Positions 28,896 through 35,616 of a DNA stretch of 36,797 bases are shown in pieces. Location of the stretch: the IMG/VR virus record IMGVR_UViG_3300035703_000229, positions 1 to 36,797 of that record; one strand, given 5' to 3'. Numbering within the stretch: position 1 is the stretch's first letter; every line of letters begins with the position of its first letter. Origin of the DNA: a virus. A program made the translations under genes and the position numbers. Below the pieces are notes generated by a model. It did not search any database, was not told the DNA's origin, and was given only the letters and a program-made list of their open reading frames with translations.

Positions 28896-29102
28896 TTAGT
28901 TTACTAAATATAGATACTTGTTCCATCCGCCATCTTTTTGGTCAACTTCCAAAGTAAAACTCATTCCCTTTATAAATTCCTTTTTCATTTTTGCTTCATC
29001 CTTTATTTTAGCCAATTCAAACGCTGGCAATTCACTTTCAAATTCAAATGAATCATACCATTTACCTGTATATTTGAAAAATTCTACTTTTACTTTTGTC
29101 AT
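28896..29102 (-). CDS. Hypothetical cassette protein, 68 aa
   Basis: A 68-residue protein (MTKVKVEFFKYTGKWYDSFE, PAFELAKIKDEAKMKKEFIK, GMSFTLEVDQKDGGWNKYLY) with beta-helix-beta alternation and no motif known to me. It lies between E5 and E4. Its upstream 45 bases and downstream 30 bases are nearly identical to those of the next cassette upstream (29214-29573), although the proteins are unrelated. The shared leader contains GAAGGAATTATTAACTAAAA, which may hold a ribosome-binding site (GAAGGA). Confidence 0.7.
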   Translation of the reverse strand: MTKVKVEFFKYTGKWYDSFEFESELPAFELAKIKDEAKMKKEFIKGMSFTLEVDQKDGGWNKYLYLVN

Positions 29103-29146
29103 TGTTTTATGTTTTTAGTTAATAATTCCTTCGCTATGCTACTGAT

Positions 29147-29203
29147 GCCTAACACGGGCTAAAACAACATTAAAACGATTGTTTAGCCCGAGAACCGTTA
29201 GGC
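29147..29203 (-). repeat. attC-like inverted repeat E5 (best match to integron boxes)
   Basis: Compact 57-base site. On the minus strand it starts GCCTAACGGTTCTCGGGC and ends TTTTAGCCCGTGTTAGGC. Outer boxes GCCTAAC and GTTAGGC fit RYYYAAC and GTTRRRY exactly and are complementary; inner arms GGGCTAAAC and GTTTTAGCCC pair. The 5' side has three extra bases, an asymmetry like the spacers of attC sites. Confidence 0.85.
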
Positions 29204-29213
29204 ACAATAGCAC

Positions 29214-29573
29214 TCAACCGCACGGTTTATCCTCATTATAAAAAATTTCTACTTCTTTAATTCGCAGCTTTGTCGCACACTCAATACTAAACTTTCCTTT
29301 TTTCTTTTGAGCATCTTTTAATGTTTGTTCAATTAGCCAACATTTATCCTCTGGTATATTTAAGTCTACCATTCTGAAAAGCAAGTTTAGTTCTTTAGCT
29401 CTTTTCTTTGCAGCTTTTTGTTCATCCGTTTCAGGATGGTACTTTATTTCAATCTCTCGTAATTTTGCAGCAAATTCAAAGTTTCCAAGCGTAACGGCTG
29501 CGTTTTTTAATCGGATAAGTCCTCGTCTATCCTTTTTAGCTGCTTCAATTAATTCGTTAATCATTTTTTCCAT
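29214..29573 (-). CDS. Hypothetical cassette protein, 119 aa
   Basis: A 119-residue, mainly helical and basic protein: MEKMINELIEAAKKDRRGLI, RLKNAAVTLGNFEFAAKLRE, IEIKYHPETDEQKAAKKRAK and DKCWLIEQTLKDAQKKKGKF. The NFEFAAKLREIE segment is like the UVR-type helical pair but is short and unproven. It is the first cassette of array 1, between E6 and E5. Its end (KPCG, TGA) is followed by GTGCTATTGTGCCTAAC, the same end as the neighbouring cassette. Related short proteins are frequent in Bacteroidetes phages; function unknown. Confidence 0.7.
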   Translation of the reverse strand: MEKMINELIEAAKKDRRGLIRLKNAAVTLGNFEFAAKLREIEIKYHPETDEQKAAKKRAKELNLLFRMVDLNIPEDKCWLIEQTLKDAQKKKGKFSIECATKLRIKEVEIFYNEDKPCG

Positions 29574-29619
29574 TTGTATATTTATTTTTAGTTAATAATT
29601 CCTTCGCTGTGCTACTGAT

Positions 29620-29676
29620 GCCTAACACGGGCTAAAAGTGCATTAAAACGACACTTTAGCCCGATGCCGTTATATT
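29620..29676 (-). repeat. attC-like inverted repeat E6 (first site of array 1)
   Basis: Compact 57-base site very similar to E5: minus strand GAATATAACGGCATCGGGC ... TTTTAGCCCGTGTTAGGC. Inner arms GGGCTAAAGTG and CACTTTTAGCCC pair. The 3' box GTTAGGC matches GTTRRRY; the 5' box ATATAAC is adjacent to the VRR-NUC stop and has no matching partner, as expected for the upstream end of an array. Confidence 0.8.
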
Positions 29677-29683
29677 CATAACA

Positions 29684-29947
29684 TCATATTCTTTTTAAAT
29701 TATCAAATGTTTTACCTAAAACTATGGTTTCAAATCCGAATTTTAATAATTCCTCATGTCTAAATTTTTGCAATGGAGCAACTTTACCTTTTTCACTTTT
29801 AACCTCAACAAAAAATGCTTTACCATCTTTTAAACATATTAAATCAGGGATTCCGTTTTTATTTGTCTTAATTAATTTAATTACATAATAACCCAATGCT
29901 TCATATTCCTTAATTAATTTTGCTTGTATTTTTGATTCCAAAATCAT
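29684..29947 (-). CDS. VRR-NUC domain nuclease
   Basis: An 87-residue protein consisting of one VRR-NUC domain: MILESKIQAKLIKEYEALGY (helix with conserved Glu), YVIKLIKTNKNGIPDLICLK (PD motif with Asp), GKAFFVEVKSEKGKVAPLQK (ExK motif EVK) and FRHEELLKFGFETIVL. The PD...EVK catalytic set is complete. Such stand-alone proteins are Holliday-junction or flap nucleases that act in phage recombination and replication. It overlaps the helicase gene by 38 bases and is followed at once by E6. Confidence 0.9.
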   Translation of the reverse strand: MILESKIQAKLIKEYEALGYYVIKLIKTNKNGIPDLICLKDGKAFFVEVKSEKGKVAPLQKFRHEELLKFGFETIVLGKTFDNLKRI

Positions 29948-31148
29948 TCATAAAAATTTTAGTTGTATAATCTTTTTTATTTAATACTGCCTTATAAATT
30001 TTATCTTCTATTCCATTTTCAGAAAATATCCAAAAAACATCATTACTTAAACGATTCATAGTTGTAAGTCGATCACGAGATTGCCAGTAAGAAACAGCAC
30101 TAAAATCTATGTTATAATATACTAAGTATTCAGCATTTTTTAAACTAATACCTTCACGACCTGAAACAATTTGTAAAGCAATACATTTATCTGAATTATC
30201 AAATTCTAATAACTCAGTTGTAAGTAAATCTCCATAAATATATTTTAAAGCATTATATTCTTCTTTAAATTTGTAAAATAAGCCTATTTTTTGTCCAAAG
30301 AATTTTTTATAAATAAATTCAGCCTTTGAATAATCAATAACCTTAGAATTTCCACTTTCAAATTTAATTGTTCCTGAATATAACTGATGTAATTTAGTTA
30401 ATAGTTTAGTTGGTGTATCTGCAAGTACTTCTTCTTCTTTGCCTTGTATTACTAAATCATTTTTTAATAAATCAATTACATTGTAAGTTGATTCCTTTAA
30501 TTTAACTCTTAAAACATTTTCATTTACTTTACTTGTAAAACCCGCATTTTGTTGAGTAAATGTAATCATGTAATTTCCTATAACTTTATAGATTAAATCT
30601 TTATTGGCATCTGAATAATCAATGGATTCACCATAAGATACATAAAGAATTTTTTTATTTACATATTTATCTGCCCATCTATAAAAGTTTTTCTCAGGAA
30701 ATGGTGAGTAATTACTTACCCAAAATTGATGATAAATTTGAGAATAACTTTCAGGATGTGGTGTTCCACTTAAAAATATCATTGGTAAATGACTGTAATT
30801 CTCTTTAATATATTTAGTTACTTTATTAGGTTTAGGAAAAGCACCATTTCTATGATGTTCATCACTAATTAATAAGTCAAAATTACCTTCTATTTTATGT
30901 ATAGATTCATTATTGATAACTGTTAGTTTATAATCATAACCCATTGCTTTATAATCATTCTCAATGCTTGTAATTGCTTTTTTCTTAGTTATGAATAAAA
31001 CATTTTTAGCACGATACAATTTAGCAGTATTTAAAGCCATAATTGTTTTTCCAGTTCTTACTTCAGCAGCAATATAAACTATTTTATAAAGTGCTAATTT
31101 ATTCCATGCTCTGATGGAAATTGCTAATTGATAATCTCTAATTTCCAT
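29910..31148 (-). CDS. SF2 helicase (SNF2/DEAD-like)
   Basis: A 412-residue SF2 helicase or translocase. Walker A AEVRTGKT (28-35), motif Ia VLFITKKKAITSI, Walker B/motif II SDEHH (95-99), motif III FLSGTP (126-130), and in the second domain motif V VSGREGISLKNAEYLVYYNI and motif VI WQSRDRLTTMNR. The N-terminus MEIRDYQLAI is a Q-motif-like start. It resembles phage SNF2-like helicases found with VRR-NUC nucleases, with which it overlaps, suggesting they act together in DNA branch processing or replication. Confidence 0.88.
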   Translation of the reverse strand: MEIRDYQLAISIRAWNKLALYKIVYIAAEVRTGKTIMALNTAKLYRAKNVLFITKKKAITSIENDYKAMGYDYKLTVINNESIHKIEGNFDLLISDEHHRNGAFPKPNKVTKYIKENYSHLPMIFLSGTPHPESYSQIYHQFWVSNYSPFPEKNFYRWADKYVNKKILYVSYGESIDYSDANKDLIYKVIGNYMITFTQQNAGFTSKVNENVLRVKLKESTYNVIDLLKNDLVIQGKEEEVLADTPTKLLTKLHQLYSGTIKFESGNSKVIDYSKAEFIYKKFFGQKIGLFYKFKEEYNALKYIYGDLLTTELLEFDNSDKCIALQIVSGREGISLKNAEYLVYYNIDFSAVSYWQSRDRLTTMNRLSNDVFWIFSENGIEDKIYKAVLNKKDYTTKIFMNDFGIKNTSKIN

Positions 31149-33465
31149 CTTTAAACATTACTATTCTACCACCCATTGAATCATAACTTTTAACGCATTC
31201 AATTTTTTTATATTCGCAATATTTATCAATCCATTGCCAAAATCTTTTTTGTGATAAATTAAACTTTTTCCAATCAGGATAATCTTCTAAAAAAGTATTA
31301 TATAAATAATTTTTTTCAAACCTTTCTTCAAGTTTAATTATACCTTCATTAACCCATTCATAAAATTCAAATGAAGTTTCTTTAATAAATTTTCTTATTT
31401 CTAAATTTTGAAAATCATAAGATACTAAACCATTAATTAAATATAATTGTAAGCATCTTAACATATAGTTGTAAAATCTAATCCATTCTTCATTATCCCA
31501 TTCCTCAAAAAGCATTCTGCCAAATTCATTTAATGGAGTATGCTTTGAAGAAAAATGAGCAGAAAATTCAAGTTCCCATTTTCTACGTTCAAATGATCCA
31601 CCAACCCCACCAATAGTGTAATTTGTGGTAATTAATATTTTAGGAGACTTACTTACTGGTATTTTAAAAGCATCTTTGTTTTTCTTTTCAAGTGTTATAC
31701 CTTCAGTAATAATCGAAAATAGATTTTCAAATTTAAAGTTTTTTTGAACATCATCAAATACTAATATTTGAGTGTCTGCACTTACTGTTTGGTAAGCAAA
31801 TGATTTATCAAAACTAAAAGACTTTCCATTAATATCTGCAACTCTTTTTACCTTACTTAAAGCATTCCAAAATATCCCTTTACCACTACCACCGTTTGGG
31901 TTCTCACTTATTGTTTCATCGTTTAAAATAACAGCTTTATTATTTGCTGATGTTTTAAAAGAATGCATTAAATAACCAATTGTAGTAATTAATGACATTT
32001 CTCTTTGTTCATCTTTATTACTTACTAAATTGATGAATTTTTTAAAATCACATTCTAAATTATCAGTATGTTCAATATTAAAATCAATAATGTGTTTTTT
32101 CCATACAAACCCATCCAAATCAAAATAATCAATCAAATTAATTCCATTCTTTTTTACATTAATAGCACCATTATTAAAATAAATAAATGCTGAATCAATT
32201 GTATCTTCTTTAAATTTTAAGTCAATAGGATCTAATATATTTAAATATTCCTCTTTAAAAAACTTTGAACGGTCTGCTAAAAATTGATATACTAAATGCT
32301 CAGAAGATTGCAGCATTTCATTTAAAACAAAGTCTTTTATTTTAACTTCATTGGTATTATCAACAAGGTTATTTTCTACTTTAACAAAAATAAATGATTC
32401 AGTTCCATCAGGATAATACTTGTAAAATCCATTTGATTGTAACCATAATTTAAAATCATAATGATTAATCTTAACACCCTTTTTTGTAATTTCCCAAAAG
32501 TTAGAAATAGTTGCATCATCTTTAATTATTTTTAATGATTCTTCATCTACATTTGGTAAAGCCTTTTTTATTTCATCAATTTGTTTACCTGACTTAATTT
32601 CTTTTTTAACATAATTGATTGTATCATTATCTTCAAAATATTTCATGCCAAAGTTAGATGCACCACGTTTGTATGCAGAATTAATAATAGTTTCAATTTC
32701 TTTATTATCAAAACCTTCAGTTGCAAACTGGCTGCAAAATCTTAATGATTCTATTTTACTAACTCCAAAGTCAGATAAAGCAGCAGCAAACTTAAATACA
32801 TTAACATTTCTTTGATTAATTATAAGTCCATAATTTTTTTCAAACCAAACATAAAGTCTTTTAATTATCTCATTTTCATTTTGAAGTTTAATTGTTGGTG
32901 CTTTAGATTCATAAGAATATATCTTATTTTCAACTTTTTTATCCCATACTTTAGAATCTTTATTAATATAAATATTAGGATCATAAGATTCAAAACATAC
33001 TCGACTTATATCATTAGTTCCTGAATCAAAATTTTGATTATCAAAATATTCATCTAATGCTTCAAAGTATAATTTATGGTTTTCAGGTTCTTTAGGGATT
33101 TTAACTATTAGCTTTATACCATCACCACTTGGAGAAATAAAACAACTAAAAGTATATTCATTACTTTTTAATTCATTGTAAAAAGCTTTTAAATCGCTTT
33201 CATTTGAATATTTATCAAAGTCTAAGCATATTAGTCCACTATGCTCTAATAATCCATTAGTAGCTCTATTTTTAAATATTCCAGAAAAACAAATAGAAGG
33301 TAAATTGTTTTTAAGTTTATTTCTTAAATCCTTATTGGTTTCTTTTCTAATTTGATTAATTAAATCTTTAGAATTACCATTCTTAATTCTATTTAGGATA
33401 AAGTCAACATCACGAATAAATGGAGTTGAAGTTTCCTTTATGTTTTTAAATATTGTTATTTTCAT
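31138..33465 (-). CDS. Primase-helicase (BT4734/VirE-type)
   Basis: A 775-residue replication protein. The N-terminal BT4734-like primase has catalytic LDFDKY (81-86), SPSGDGIKLIVKI (111-123) and SRVCFESYDP (154-163). A helical linker region with YKRG (VFKFAAALSDFGVS, about 223-236) is PriCT-like. The C-terminal SF3-type helicase has Walker A PNGGSGKG (523-530), Walker B ILVFDDV (567-573), sensor ILITTN (610-615) and an Arg finger in FERRKW (625-630). It would prime and unwind DNA at the phage origin, which probably lies just upstream. It overlaps the helicase gene by 11 bases. Confidence 0.9.
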   Translation of the reverse strand: MKITIFKNIKETSTPFIRDVDFILNRIKNGNSKDLINQIRKETNKDLRNKLKNNLPSICFSGIFKNRATNGLLEHSGLICLDFDKYSNESDLKAFYNELKSNEYTFSCFISPSGDGIKLIVKIPKEPENHKLYFEALDEYFDNQNFDSGTNDISRVCFESYDPNIYINKDSKVWDKKVENKIYSYESKAPTIKLQNENEIIKRLYVWFEKNYGLIINQRNVNVFKFAAALSDFGVSKIESLRFCSQFATEGFDNKEIETIINSAYKRGASNFGMKYFEDNDTINYVKKEIKSGKQIDEIKKALPNVDEESLKIIKDDATISNFWEITKKGVKINHYDFKLWLQSNGFYKYYPDGTESFIFVKVENNLVDNTNEVKIKDFVLNEMLQSSEHLVYQFLADRSKFFKEEYLNILDPIDLKFKEDTIDSAFIYFNNGAINVKKNGINLIDYFDLDGFVWKKHIIDFNIEHTDNLECDFKKFINLVSNKDEQREMSLITTIGYLMHSFKTSANNKAVILNDETISENPNGGSGKGIFWNALSKVKRVADINGKSFSFDKSFAYQTVSADTQILVFDDVQKNFKFENLFSIITEGITLEKKNKDAFKIPVSKSPKILITTNYTIGGVGGSFERRKWELEFSAHFSSKHTPLNEFGRMLFEEWDNEEWIRFYNYMLRCLQLYLINGLVSYDFQNLEIRKFIKETSFEFYEWVNEGIIKLEERFEKNYLYNTFLEDYPDWKKFNLSQKRFWQWIDKYCEYKKIECVKSYDSMGGRIVMFKDGN

Positions 33466-33573
33466 TTAAAAAAATACCAACCAAGTACAAAGGCTTACCC
33501 CACTGCTAAGAAATAGCACTCGGCAATGTAAATGGTTGGATTTTTAAAATATTGTTTTTCATGTGGAGTAAGC
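33466..33573 (-). promoter_or_regulatory. Structured leader with attenuator-like hairpin before the primase
   Basis: The predicted transcript starts about 33573 and runs to the ATG at 33465. Three pairings are visible: A GCTTACTCCAC (33563-33573) with GTGGGGTAAGC (33493-33503); B CCAACCA (33533-33539) with TGGTTGG (33477-33483); and C TGCTA (33514-33518) with TAGCA (33504-33508). A and B interlace (order A, B, A', B'), so they form a pseudoknot or exclude each other. B' is followed by TATTTTTTT and the ATG, so the B stem could act as an intrinsic terminator. A short ORF (33506-33562, MKNNILKIQPFTLPSAIS) lies inside. This suggests RNA-based control of primase. Confidence 0.5.
33506..33562 (-). 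CDS. Possible 18-aa leader peptide
   Basis: The frame ATG AAA AAC AAT ATT ... AGT GCT ATT TCT TAG encodes MKNNILKIQPFTLPSAIS and lies wholly within the structured leader of the primase-helicase. The ATG is about ten bases from the predicted transcription start. Its stop falls in the base of hairpin C. A ribosome here would disturb pairing A or B. Such a short ORF may also be chance; weight depends on the structure. Confidence 0.3.
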   Translation of the reverse strand: MKNNILKIQPFTLPSAIS

Positions 33574-33578
33574 TGATG

Positions 33579-33611
33579 CAAATATATAAAATTATTATTT
33601 ATAAAAACAAA
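33579..33611 (-). promoter_or_regulatory. Consensus promoter of the primase operon
   Basis: The minus strand shows TTTG (33608-33611), 21 bases, then TATATTTG (33579-33586), a full match to the Bacteroidetes promoter form. The start would be near 33573, which is the first base of the long stem A. Predicted to drive primase-helicase, helicase, VRR-NUC and the cassette array behind them. Confidence 0.7.
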
Positions 33612-33633
33612 AAAAATATGTTAAATTATTTTA

Positions 33634-33797
33634 CCACGCTTTACCCCGCTTTCAACACGCTTTTAATTTTGTTAAAACTCTTTATTAATAAGGTTTCAAC
33701 GCTTTCACGCTTTATTTTGCCAAATTTTTACAAAAAAAAACTTTTCAAAAAAATTACATATGCAAGTATATAGGGGGGGTATCTTAATAAAGCGTGG
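33634..33797. repeat. Iteron-like CGCTTT repeats, possible replication origin
   Basis: In 33466-33869, the largest gene-free stretch, the plus strand has five direct copies of a motif ending CGCTTT: CCACGCTTT (33634-33642), CCCGCTTT (33645-33652), ACACGCTTT (33655-33663), CAACGCTTT (33697-33705) and CACGCTTT (33706-33713), plus one inverted copy AAAGCGTGG (33789-33797). A/T tracts and a G7 run (33773-33779) lie among them. Position next to the primase-helicase fits an origin or a regulator's binding array. The base order is seen; function is inferred. Confidence 0.5.
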
Positions 33798-33869
33798 TAT
33801 TATTCCAAACCTTTATAAAATTATTTACGCCTGCACCACACTCCTTGCATTTTTTATCTTTAATCTTTT

Positions 33870-34154
33870 TCATAAAAATTCTTTAACATTATGAGTATCT
33901 AAATTAGTGTATGTAAAAATTAATTTTCTTAAATCTTCACCACATTTAATTGCCATTTTTTTTCGCTCTTCAAAAATCATATTGTCATAGTCTTGATTGT
34001 CATACATTTTATCTATTAATGCAGTTTGAAAAATTATTATTGTGTTCATAAAATCCCTATTGCTATAATATGGCTTAATAGATCCTTTTGAATAAGCGTT
34101 TTGCTCTAATATATCGTTTGCGATTATTTCAAGTTCATCTTTATAATTTCTCAT
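33870..34154 (-). CDS. Hypothetical early protein, 94 aa
   Basis: A 94-residue helical protein (MRNYKDELEIIANDILEQNA, IIIFQTALIDKMYDNQDYDN, EERKKMAIKCGEDLRKLIFT) with no family known to me. The two helices with DILEQ and GEDLRKLI recall small phage accessory proteins. It is the last gene before the gene-free origin-like stretch and 10 bases from the 65-residue gene, so it closes the early operon. Its place suggests a link to replication or recombination, but this is inference. Confidence 0.65.
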   Translation of the reverse strand: MRNYKDELEIIANDILEQNAYSKGSIKPYYSNRDFMNTIIIFQTALIDKMYDNQDYDNMIFEERKKMAIKCGEDLRKLIFTYTNLDTHNVKEFL

Positions 34155-34164
34155 GTTTTTTAAT

Positions 34165-34362
34165 TTAATTTAATTTTTCTATTTTATATCCTTTAAAATC
34201 TTCAATCTCGTTTTCAGGATCAAGTTTAAATCCATCTTGAACGAAGATTTTTTTAATGATTTTTATTTCTTCTATTTTACCATAACACCATGTGCCACCT
34301 TCGGGTTCCATGTTATCTTCTAACCATATTCTTATTTTGTCTCCTTCTTTATAATTTTCCAT
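34165..34362 (-). CDS. Small SH3-like/beta protein, 65 aa
   Basis: A 65-residue acidic protein (MENYKEGDKIRIWLEDNMEP, GGTWCYGKIEEIKIIKKIFV, LDPENEIEDFKGYKIEKLN). The start EGDKIRIWL then GKIEEI resembles a small barrel of the KOW/SH3 type, where a strand-turn-strand follows GD.V.VW. Function is unknown. It lies two bases after the Gp157-like gene and 10 bases before the 94-residue gene in a tight early operon. Confidence 0.6.
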   Translation of the reverse strand: MENYKEGDKIRIWLEDNMEPEGGTWCYGKIEEIKIIKKIFVQDGFKLDPENEIEDFKGYKIEKLN

Positions 34363-34363
34363 A

Positions 34364-34840
34364 TTATTTAATTTGTATATTATAATTAGTAACTAATACT
34401 GCTCCTTCTACTTGCTGACCATCTTTTATAGCTTGTTTTATTGCATTTTTATCAGGTTGTAAAGTAGTCTTTTCAATTAAATATTTTTTATCTAAATTAT
34501 CAGATACTTCTATGCTTTCTGACTTTCTAAAAGATAGTTTTAAAGTAGGTGAATCAATTTTTTCTATTCCATATAATTGCATAGCATCTGAAACAGCATT
34601 TTTTAATTTATCTATTGCATTTTCTTTTTGTTCCTTTAATTGTTTTAATCTTTTAATTTCAGCATCTATTATATCATTATCATATTCAAAAGAACGGATA
34701 ACATAAGCATAGTTTATTGCTTTTTCTTTTAATTGTTCCTCATTGATTTGTAATTGCTGTTCAATTTCAGGAGTTAATTCCCCTTGCTCCAGTTGTGAAG
34801 CAATGGTTAAGTATTCGTTTTTAATTTGATAAAGATTCAT
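34364..34840 (-). CDS. Siphovirus Gp157-like protein
   Basis: A 158-residue protein. The N-terminal coiled coil (LASQLEQGELTPEIEQQL-like region, EEQLKEKAINYAYVIRSFEY) is followed by IIDAEIKRLKQLKEQKENAI and the C-terminal beta part KIDSPTLKLSFRKSESIEVS with LQPDKNAIKQAIKDGQQVEG. The GI.KI..P..KLSFRKS and PDK.AIK.AIK.G..V.GA pattern is that of the phage Gp157 family, first known from Sfi21-type phages and linked to recombination/nuclease modules. It overlaps the ERF gene by 20 bases, as in many phages where these two genes stand side by side. Confidence 0.85.
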   Translation of the reverse strand: MNLYQIKNEYLTIASQLEQGELTPEIEQQLQINEEQLKEKAINYAYVIRSFEYDNDIIDAEIKRLKQLKEQKENAIDKLKNAVSDAMQLYGIEKIDSPTLKLSFRKSESIEVSDNLDKKYLIEKTTLQPDKNAIKQAIKDGQQVEGAVLVTNYNIQIK

Positions 34841-35309
34841 AGTATGCCTCCATTTCTTTTGTTACTGTATAATATTCTCTAACCTTATTTAATGAATTAC
34901 CACCTTGTTTTGCTTTCAAAATATTTTCCTTAGTAGCAAATGGTTTATTTGTTGTGTTAGCATCATCATCATCAATTTCTAAAGATAAAAGTGAGCAAAT
35001 GGTATATCTACGAAAATAAGAAATTGCACTACCTAATTGCTGGGGTTGTAAACCAACTGGCATAGGAATAAAAGATACTATTGAATCTTTGCCATCTGTA
35101 ATTACAGTACCTATTCCTCTTTCATCTATTGGTTGAGTAATTAATAAACCAACCTCGCTAAGTATAGGCTTAACTACGCTTAATACTTGCTTTAATGTAG
35201 CGTAGGTATTTTTAAAGTGTGGATTTTTTGCATCTTTTTTAATTATATTGATTTGCTTTTGAAATTCAAGTAATCTTTGAGTTAATGATAATTGTTCGTT
35301 CGTTTTCAT
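34821..35309 (-). CDS. ERF-family single-strand annealing protein
   Basis: A 162-residue protein of the ERF superfamily: QKQINIIKKDAKNPHFKNTY then ATLKQVLSVVKPILSEVGLL, GSAISYFRRYTICSLLSLEI and DDDDAN (113-117). The G(S)AI.Y.RRY.L...L.I..DDDD signature is diagnostic. It anneals single-stranded DNA in phage recombination and works with a nuclease and SSB. Neighbours are the SSB-like gene upstream and Gp157-like gene downstream. The C-terminus (EYYTVTKEMEAYYESLSN) is short compared with some family members. Confidence 0.9.
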   Translation of the reverse strand: MKTNEQLSLTQRLLEFQKQINIIKKDAKNPHFKNTYATLKQVLSVVKPILSEVGLLITQPIDERGIGTVITDGKDSIVSFIPMPVGLQPQQLGSAISYFRRYTICSLLSLEIDDDDANTTNKPFATKENILKAKQGGNSLNKVREYYTVTKEMEAYYESLSN

Positions 35310-35358
35310 AATAGATAGTTTTAATTCTTTTTATTTTTACTTTTTTGTACTGAATAGA

Positions 35359-35616
35359 CTAAAATGGTAGATTATAATCGTCTATTTTAGGAGTGTACTT
35401 TGTTTCGTTTGAGTAAGTTTTTGTCTCATTCTCTTTTTTAAATGGCTCTTGGAATGCTGCACTGAAATACTTAACACCTTTTTGACTTTCTTTTAACCAT
35501 AATGATATTTCCATTTCTTTACCATTTACGTTAACAGTACCTTTGTAGTCAGGTTGTTTCTCATTTGATTTTTTAGCATTGTTAAAAATTGCTCCTGAAT
35601 TGTTCTTAGTTTCCAT
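35359..35616 (-). CDS. SSB-like small protein with acidic DDYNLPF tail
   Basis: An 85-residue protein. Residues about 20-60 are DYKGTVNVNGKEMEISLWLK, then GVKYFSAAFQEPFKK, similar to the small beta DUF736-like fold (IS.WL.ES..G.KYFS). The C-terminus is IDDYNLPF, which resembles the acidic DDDIPF-type tip used by single-strand binding proteins to bind partners. A short linker rich in Lys, Thr and Asn joins the two. Neighbour of the ERF protein, so a DNA-binding role in recombination or replication is likely. It overlaps the winged-helix-like gene by 11 bases. Confidence 0.55.
   Translation of the reverse strand: METKNNSGAIFNNAKKSNEKQPDYKGTVNVNGKEMEISLWLKESQKGVKYFSAAFQEPFKKENETKTYSNETKYTPKIDDYNLPF

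Larger units (their letters stand above)
26821..29676 (-). mobile_element. Cassette array 1: six integron-like gene cassettes
   Basis: Six attC-like inverted repeats (E6, E5, E4, E3, E2, E1) and a terminal element (T1) separate six single-gene cassettes (119, 68, 71, 145, 97 and 234 residues). In every cassette the first bases after the upstream GTT box are the reverse complement of the last bases before the downstream AAC box. For example GTTACCAGCAGTGC pairs with GCATTGCTGGTAAC (13/14), GTTATAAGCAGCTGC with GCAATTGCTTATAAC (13/15), and GTTAGGTGCAGTGCC with GGCATTGCCCATAAC (12/15). This is expected if cassettes move as circles cut at G/TT. No integrase is encoded here, so a host or helper enzyme would be needed. 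The structure is seen; mobility is inferred. Confidence 0.75.

Noticed and set aside
27519-29676. attC-like repeats as plain intrinsic terminators
   Set aside because: They lack T runs after the stems, have long loops, and the boxes pair with the far end of the cassette rather than only within the stem. A secondary effect on transcription remains possible.
26879-29676. CRISPR array
   Set aside because: Repeats are long, imperfect, inverted and spaced by genes of variable size; there are no short identical direct repeats or cas genes.
33552-33773. Plus-strand frame of 73 codons over the origin-like region
   Set aside because: Rich in Lys, Ile and Asn from AT tracts and iteron-like repeats; no start signals; it crosses the promoter and leader of the primase.
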